A DNA stretch of 60,000 nucleotides, taken from the NCBI GenBank assembly GCA_903813345.2, contig CAIIXF020000007.1, forward strand, positions 3,231,730 through 3,291,729, read 5' to 3'. This document shows, piece after piece, positions 55,501 to 60,000 of this stretch. The notes beneath the pieces are model-generated. The model was not told the origin of the DNA. It saw only the letters and a program-made list of their open reading frames with translations, and made no database searches. Positions within the stretch are counted from its first letter, which is position 1; the number at the start of each line of letters is the position of its first letter. Source of the DNA: Owenia fusiformis. Its lineage: Eukaryota > Annelida > Polychaeta > Sabellida > Oweniidae. The translations under genes and the position numbers were made by a program.

Positions 55501-57958
55501 GCCTGTAGAGAGAAAATAGGAAAATTTTAACTTTTTATGAGCTATCAAGGCAACATTTGGCTTAACATCTTCTTTGACAGACCTATTTTCTTAAAATGTA
55601 TGTATAAACTATCAATTTCAGCATTAAGAAGTGTAAATTCAGTTCAAAGCTTCAAAAAGGGGAAATCCGCTTTTATATTTTTAAGATCCACCATGTTTTA
55701 AGAGGAATATATGCTGAAATAATGTTTATCTAGTGGGTTTTTTTGTGGATAATAAAAATAGATGTTAGTCTTGATGAAATATCCAAACTTAAATATATTT
55801 TGACACTGGTCCATGATCGTTGAATGGCCCCTCTGCACTAATTGTTGCACCTTTAACTGCTTTAACATCTAACACTGGTGATCCACTCGATTACGCTGGA
55901 ACCGTTTCGGTAACAAATTGTCGGAACGTCGAAGGCATAATTTTTCTTTTTTCCTTATTTCACACGTTGTAAGCAGAATTCCCACGACATTTTTATCACA
56001 AAACGTGTATCATATGATTAAGAAAATGTACATATTTGCGAACAAATAGTTCAGAAGACAACGGAATCGTCGATTTAATCCCCCACTTAAGTTACCTGAA
56101 ACGGTATTTCGAAGCGTTTATGTAACTTAAGTGAGGAATTAAATCAACGATTCTGTTGTCTTCTGAGCCATTTTTTCCGCAAACATGTACCTTTTATAAA
56201 ACATATGATACTGATACACGCTTGTGAGAAAAAATGTCGCGGACCGTTTCGTGAACCAGCATAATCGAGCGGATCACCATTGATTTAACAGAGATTAAAA
56301 ATGGCAAAAATAAGAAGTTTACATTTAACCTTTCAAAAGACAATGTCCTTTAAATATGACCTTGACATTTGATGACAGGCCCGTAGCCACCTACTTGCCA
56401 AAATGTCATTAGACAGTGTGTCATGTTTATGAGTATTCACATATCAAATATGAACAAAATCGCTCTATTACTTTTTCAGTTATAGTAAAAATGTAAACAC
56501 ATAAAAATAGTGGCCTACTCCCCAAATGGCCGCCTTTTTCAAAGTGGTCGCGGTCCAACGGTATTTGAGTCATTGCCCGGACAGACAGATGGACAGGACG
56601 TATGTGCGGACGTACGGAAGGATGTATGTATGGACGGAGGTGTTCCCTATATCCCTCTGAACTTTGTTTGATGGATAATAAATCATTTCAAATCTACCAC
56701 TCTGACCCCTTTTCAACCAATCAGCAAAGTGGAAGGAACACATGCTAAATACATGCTCATTAACTATGCGGTGATGTCAGAGGAAATGTCCATAGTTTGA
56801 CGACGAACTCTGATTGGCTCGGTGAGATCAGAGATTTATTGTAAACTGAAAAAGTGAAGACGTACATGTAGGTCTTTTTTAAGAAGTAAAGTCGAACGAA
56901 CGCAAAGGGTAATTTTTGTCATAACTGATCATCTAAAATTGAAATGCATATTTCTAGTATCATTTTTACTATACTCTGAGGTTATGTCACTATGGCGTGA
57001 AATATGCCTGAGTTCTGCCAATATAGGCAAACAGTGAGATTTAGGCAGGAACAAAGGCATATTTCATGTCGTAGTGATATAACTGATATATAGCATACAT
57101 GTACCTTTATTTCTATGACATCACACTTGTGGGTGAGTGGAATTAGAAAGAAATGAAACATGACAGCTAATAACATTGTCACGGTAACAAAAGAAAGTAG
57201 GCTATATCAGGGAAGGTGGGCCATGTTGGCTATCCTATCCAATGAACCCTGCCTACTTTTTTCTAGACTTCCGTATAAATGCTTCCGTATTTAATACTTG
57301 GATATATGAAACTAAAGATGGCTTTTTATAGTGGTTTACTACAAAAGTTTCAATGATTGTTTTTCTTTCAAAAGGTAGAATCTTTACAGGGCTTGCACAA
57401 CATTTTCACTTAAAAAATAACCCAACTTTTCCCTGGGTCAAGTATAAAGATGATAGAAAATACTAGCCAAAAGATTCATACACCCTTCATAGCTTGTATA
57501 CATGTATAATGAACATATATAAGCAGTTTTGTAAATCAAAATATAAGAAGAGGCATCCAATTATAATCATTTCCTGGTTTATTTACTTTAAGTACGATGT
57601 GCTGTTTTATTTATTATTCACTCTATCTTAAATGAACATTGTTTGTTGGGGTAAGCACAGACCTAGAAATCTCCTGTAAGATTCCGAATTCCCTAATCAA
57701 ATACAATAAGACATCAAATACATAAAAGTAATAATTCATATCTTTAAGAAAATTATGTTGAAAACTTACAGATGCATCTTGGCCAGCATAATGGCTGATA
57801 ACTTTGCTTCCTCCTGGATGCCTCCTTGCCCATGTTGTGATATCATAGGCCTGGTTATCTACAACTATCCATTTACTTTCCCTCTTGTCATGGCTCCTTA
57901 CTTCTTCCCATGTTAGGGGCTGGCCCCTTTGGCTGACTTTTTGGCCCCCTTTCCCCAT
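43528..57958 (-). CDS. Front-end fatty acyl desaturase (FADS1/2 type), cytochrome b5 fusion
   Basis: This is an ER membrane desaturase that uses its fused cytochrome b5 to insert a double bond at the carboxyl side of polyunsaturated acyl-CoA. Coding exons, 5' to 3': 57770-57958, 51847-51999, 51270-51416, then 49749-49850 or 49589-49690, 48728-48787, 48246-48311, 47907-47967, 46873-46949, 45552-45649, 44957-45053, 44545-44624, 43848-43973, 43528-43588. With one version of exon 4 the total is 1317 nt (438 aa; human FADS2 has 444). Heme motif HPGG is at residues 47-50. The three histidine boxes are HDYGH (171-175), HYQHH (208-212) and QIEHH (373-377). The Q of box III marks a front-end enzyme. 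The start MGKGG is typical of the family. Delta-5, -6 or -8 specificity cannot be told from sequence alone. The duplicated exon 4 is described separately. Several MITEs lie in the introns. Confidence 0.96.
44905..44932 (-). mobile_element. Terminus of a TTAA-flanked element (AGGCCCC family), inverted
   Basis: The minus strand reads TTAA then AGGCCCCATGTAAAGTTTGA, matching the left end of the element at 27989-28820. The other end was not found. Confidence 0.5.
46069..46667. mobile_element. hAT-like non-autonomous element, 8-bp TSD
   Basis: The ends TAGTGGTGGGAC and ...ACACCACTA are inverted and bound 599 bp. The perfect 8-bp duplication CTATCAGC flanks it (46061-46068 and 46668-46675). TAGTGGTG-type ends with 8-bp duplications are characteristic of hAT transposons. 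It lies in the desaturase intron 45650-46872. Confidence 0.88.
47031..47839. mobile_element. Mutator-like non-autonomous element, 9-bp TSD
   Basis: Inverted ends TAGCCTTGCCCAAGTCGGT and ACCGACTTGGGCAAGGCTA bound 809 bp. The 9-bp duplication CTCATTTCC flanks it (47022-47030 and 47840-47848). The interior is richer in CpG than the host intron and repeats CGACTTG/GTCGGT phrases near the left end. No transposase ORF is seen. The right flank is only about 60 bp from the desaturase exon at 47907. Confidence 0.9.
48441..48740. repeat. 50-bp tandem repeat multiplying the desaturase exon 5 splice donor
   Basis: ATTAGGCTT recurs exactly every 50 bp at 48481, 48531, 48581, 48631, 48681 and 48731. The last is inside exon 5. 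On the minus strand each copy reads AAGCCTAATGTG|GTAAGT, so the last 12 coding bases and a donor are repeated downstream. Four intronic copies keep the full GTG|GTAAGT, a better donor match than the genuine GTG|GTGAGT; the copy at 48581 reads TTG|GTAAGT. Confidence 0.95.
49589..49690 (-). CDS. Desaturase alternative exon 4b (histidine box I, downstream version)
   Basis: This 102-nt, phase-0 exon encodes 34 residues beginning [18 protein letters not shown] and ending HHFTIGFLK. It has a TTTGTTTGTTGTAG acceptor and a GTAAAA donor. All catalytic histidines of HDYGH are kept. It differs from exon 4a at 8 of 34 positions, clustered around and after the histidine box. Splicing both exons would keep the frame but duplicate the catalytic segment, so one-or-the-other use is expected. 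Which version is ancestral is not clear. Confidence 0.85.
49749..49850 (-). CDS. Desaturase alternative exon 4a (histidine box I, upstream version)
   Basis: This 102-nt, phase-0 exon encodes 34 residues beginning [18 protein letters not shown] and ending HHFTMGFLK. It has a clean ATATTTCAG acceptor and a GTGAGT donor. Only 58 bp separate its donor from the acceptor side of exon 4b. It aligns without gaps to the human FADS2 segment containing [10 protein letters not shown]. Confidence 0.85.
50505..50925. mobile_element. Long-arm foldback MITE (CACTGGTGATC ends), copy 1
   Basis: The ends are CACTGGTGATCTGCTCGATT and, inverted, CGAGTGGATCACCAGTG. Inverted similarity continues for about 200 bp on each side, so nearly the whole element is a palindrome. 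It is flanked by ATTAA on both sides (50500-50504 and 50926-50930). Together with copy 2 this suggests a TAA target, as used by PIF/Harbinger elements. Confidence 0.85.
52084..52264. mobile_element. TA-flanked MITE, CAGTRAAACCTG ends (copy 2)
   Basis: CAGTGAAACCTGT and ACAGGTTTTACTG bound 181 bp, flanked by TA. The interior repeats TAGTGAACACC several times. It lies in the long first coding intron of the desaturase. Confidence 0.8.
52270..52345 (+). repeat. Fragment related to the element at 8438-9194
   Basis: The phrases GAACAAAGCTCAGGAGG, GTGTCTGTCCAGG and AACTCAAATACC match parts of the GTCCG-rich element in intron 1 of the PLAC8-like gene. Confidence 0.45.
53943..54883 (-). mobile_element. 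Outer MITE copy 2, interrupted by a second MITE
   Basis: The ends are CTCAATTACCCAAATACGTG and, inverted, CGCATCTGGGTTATTGAG. The flanking segments match 37250-38357 in reverse orientation (for example CACCACCAGGTGGCTGATTC). Without the inner insertion the outer element is about 425 bp. Confidence 0.78.
54157..54668. mobile_element. Nested MITE, about 28-bp perfect TIRs, 5-bp TSD
   Basis: Inverted ends CTCCATCTAAAATGTCACTC(GAC...) bound 512 bp, flanked by AATTT on both sides (54152-54156 and 54669-54673). The related outer element at 38150-38180 lacks this insert and shows the uninterrupted flanks (AAGAAAAGATATTTC joined to TATCTGTCC on the reverse strand). Confidence 0.88.
55873..56282. mobile_element. 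Long-arm foldback MITE (CACTGGTGATC ends), copy 2
   Basis: It starts CACTGGTGATCCACTCGATT, ends CGAGCGGATCACCATTG and is palindromic over most of its length, like the copy at 50505. TAA lies just outside the left end and four bases outside the right end. Confidence 0.82.
56520..56690 (-). repeat. Fragment related to the element at 8438-9194, inverted
   Basis: It contains TATTTGAGTCATTGCCCGGA, CAGACAGATGGACAGG, and GGACG repeats, the reverse complement of the GTCCG block at 8476-8540. It ends in TATATCCCTCTGAACTTTGT. Confidence 0.55.
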
Positions 57959-57991
57959 ACTTCAGCAGGGAGATTTCAGATTACAAAGACC
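57959..57991 (-). other. Probable desaturase 5' UTR part of exon 2
   Basis: A good acceptor (TTTATTTTGCAG) lies just upstream of 57991 on the minus strand, 33 bp before the ATG. This implies a separate non-coding first exon. A matching donor (CTGCAG|GTAAAC) occurs at 58685, but that link is tentative. Confidence 0.5.
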
Positions 57992-57999
57992 CTGCAAAA

Positions 58000-59160
58000 T
58001 AAATTCTTTCTTTTGAATTTTTTATTTGATTCCAACAAAATCAATTGGTCTCTTATGAAACAGAACGAAAATTTATATTTTTTCTGACAGTCATCATTTC
58101 AGCCTTCAGATCAAATGTGTTCCAGGATGTAGGATTACCACAATTACTATGTTCTCATAACACTGGTAAAATAGTAGAATCCGTAACAAACCTGAAACTG
58201 GATTTTCCTTCACTTTAGATTCAGTTCAATAATCATACATTATTTCCAGATTTCAACTGTCACTGATTTATTAGATTCAAGGTTGTTGCCTGATTGAAAG
58301 TTATGAAACTTTGAACTTGTATAAATATTGAATCATAATCCTTATCATTTAACTAAATAAACCGGTCAAATAATTTGTGTAAACTTTGAGTTTAACGTGC
58401 AGTTAATCAGTAACCAATAACAAGTTCAATATCTGCCTGAATACTAATATAAATTGCAGCATCGTGGCTCCTCCTCAGGGCAACATGACATGATCATGAG
58501 ACTGGTGAGCTGATGCCGGGTGATATTTCAAAAGTCTAAGAATCTTCATTTCTTAAATATTTCACATTATAAAAACAGTATTACCTTACCGACATAAATT
58601 ATATAAGTTTCGTGAACTATATCATTGTGTTCCCCATCCAATATGGGGCGTAAGCTTAAGTATATAAGTAATGTTTTAGTTTACCTGCAGAATCGAGGAA
58701 TTTGTTGTCCCAATCGCTAGGTGGCGCATTGCTGTATAAAAAATATCTCAAAGTTTTCCAGTATTAGAGAGGATTGAACTTTTAAGAACATGCGATGTTA
58801 CTTACAGATAAGTGTCATAAATATTTTACTAATTCAATGGTAGAATCACTTAATGAAATTTACCATAAGATATCAATAAAAGGAAATTATACAATGGAAC
58901 ACATCATGCCGAAGTTGAAGATGTTTCTGACACCAACGCTGTGACCTTGACATTGCCTGACCTTCATTTTCGCCAAGAGAGAGCAGACGGAAATATTTCC
59001 TCAATCTTCCTAATTTCCTTCAAAACGATTGGTATGTATCTATTTCGAACACAAAATTTTACATTTGTCGTCTCTTTCTCCACTGAGCTCCAGCTGTACT
59101 GTTCCAGAGGCACCACATTTTTGAAAAATTTCTAACAAAATTATTCACTCGCAATTCACT
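58000..59160. other. Upstream region of the desaturase, no gene seen
   Basis: It is expected to hold the desaturase promoter and non-coding first exon. A possible exon end is at 58685. No coding exon of another gene was recognised. Confidence 0.35.
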
Positions 59161-59164
59161 GTTC

Positions 59165-59570
59165 AGGTTCAGCTGGAAAGTAACATTTTGGTAAAAAATT
59201 GCTATACCTGCACATGTTATTTTCTGGTACATAATTAAGTATGAAGGCATGTGTGTATTTCCTTCCTTTTTTCAGGAAAGTATCATTACACTGTCTACTT
59301 TTAGTAAACCTGGAAACAGGTCAATGGTAGCTCCTGTGTTGTCTGGAAACTTTGAAAGAAAATTTGGAAAAACAGGAAGTGTGAAATATCAGAATTCCCT
59401 GGAGTTCCCTTTGAACGCCTACCAGATATTCTAAAAGAAGACCATGTAATGATACTTTCCTGAAAAAAGCAAGGAAGTTGATACATGCCTTCATACTTTA
59501 TTTTGTACCAGAAAATAACATGTGCAGGTATAGCAATTTTTTACCAAAATGTTACTTTCCAGCTGTACCT
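59165..59570. mobile_element. Foldback element with about 140-bp arms
   Basis: The left arm (59165-59312) and right arm (59430-59570) are inverted copies, sharing AGCTGGAAAGTAACATTTTG at the outside and TTCAGGAAAGTATCATTACA inside. Similarity weakens toward the centre. No target duplication was found. Confidence 0.85.
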
Positions 59571-59689
59571 TCAGTGAGTTACATAGGCTACAAAAATTGA
59601 AAAATCAAATAAACTGACCTGTTTCTTGTTGTTGTGCTTCAACACTCCCATAACCTAAGCGGGTGGGAAGTTTTACTGAGGGAGATACA

Positions 59690-59963
59690 TCAAACTTTGA
59701 TGTAGGGGAGATCCGTCAAACTTCGACGTATGGGGTTGTTGAAAGCCCATGGTCATGGGGCTACTTCGACCATGGGGTTATTTCGACAATTGCCGATAAT
59801 TCATATTTCCGGGGTCAGCAATCTTGGATTAAGATCTCGCTTTTTTAAAAACAAATTTGGGCAGACTTCATGAATATAAGCCAATTTCGAAATAGTCCCA
59901 TGGTCGAAATAGCCCCATGACGAAGTAACCCAATTCATCGAAGTTCGATGGATTTCCCCTATG
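59690..59963. mobile_element. Foldback with 17-bp repeats in its arms (copy C)
   Basis: The left arm contains AGGGGAGATCCGTCAAACTT and repeated CATGGGGCTACTTCGAC phrases. The right arm contains the inverses (GTCGAAATAGCCCCATG, GGATTTCCCCT). The short repeats in both arms recall the foldback elements at 14668 and 30226, although the sequence is different. Confidence 0.75.
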
Positions 59964-60000
59964 TGGTTACCAGGGGCTTCACTTTATATTAACCTTTTTT

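Overview
The window is animal nuclear DNA. It is AT-rich, its genes are split by GT-AG introns into many short exons, and its introns and intergenic DNA are packed with non-autonomous transposons and minisatellites. The proteins are ordinary bilaterian orthologues. The repeat content suggests a marine invertebrate, possibly a lophotrochozoan such as a mollusc, but the species cannot be fixed from the sequence alone.

Layout. (1) 1-9.8 kb: a minisatellite of 20-22 bp units (1724-2676), then two tandem minus-strand PLAC8/cornifelin-family genes. One is complete (6688-9801, 4 coding exons, 170 aa). For the other only the first coding exon (4869-4985) is found here. (2) 11.9-21.3 kb, minus: a complete EZH2/E(z) histone H3K27 methyltransferase, 16 coding exons, 684 aa, with a CR1/L2/Jockey-like LINE fragment in the 5' UTR intron. 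(3) 23.1-23.3 kb: a short head-to-head promoter with an ETS-type site. (4) 23.3-35.0 kb, plus: a PSTPIP1-type F-BAR protein with a degenerate C-terminal SH3, 13 coding exons, 422 aa. (5) 35-43.5 kb: intergenic, filled with MITEs, foldback elements and a tRNA-derived SINE. (6) 43.5-58.0 kb, minus: a cytochrome b5-fused front-end fatty acyl desaturase (FADS1/2 type), 13 coding exons per transcript, 438 aa. (7) 58-60 kb: probable desaturase 5' UTR and two foldback structures.

The most notable observation is in the desaturase. The exon carrying the first histidine box (HDYGH) is present as two adjacent 102-nt versions, separated by an intron of only 58 bp. Both are intact, both are in the same phase, and they differ at 8 of 34 residues. 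This is the architecture of mutually exclusive splicing, so one gene may make two desaturases with different active-site segments.

A second theme is minisatellites that have grown from exon-intron junctions and multiply functional-looking splice sites: the desaturase exon 5 donor (50 bp, six copies), the PSTPIP exon 9 donor (96 bp, three copies) and the EZH2 exon 2 acceptor (27 bp, three copies). A third theme is foldback elements whose inverted ends are built from 16-17 bp tandem repeats (14.7-15.5 kb, 30.2-31.3 kb, 59.7-60.0 kb). Several MITEs have clean target-site duplications (4, 5, 8 and 9 bp), including one inserted into a minisatellite at TTAA and one whose empty site survives in a related element 16 kb away.

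The genes are not an operon and share no pathway. The only likely regulatory coupling is the shared EZH2/PSTPIP promoter. Exon boundaries were read by eye from splice sites, phase and known protein families; the total of each complete gene is an exact multiple of three.
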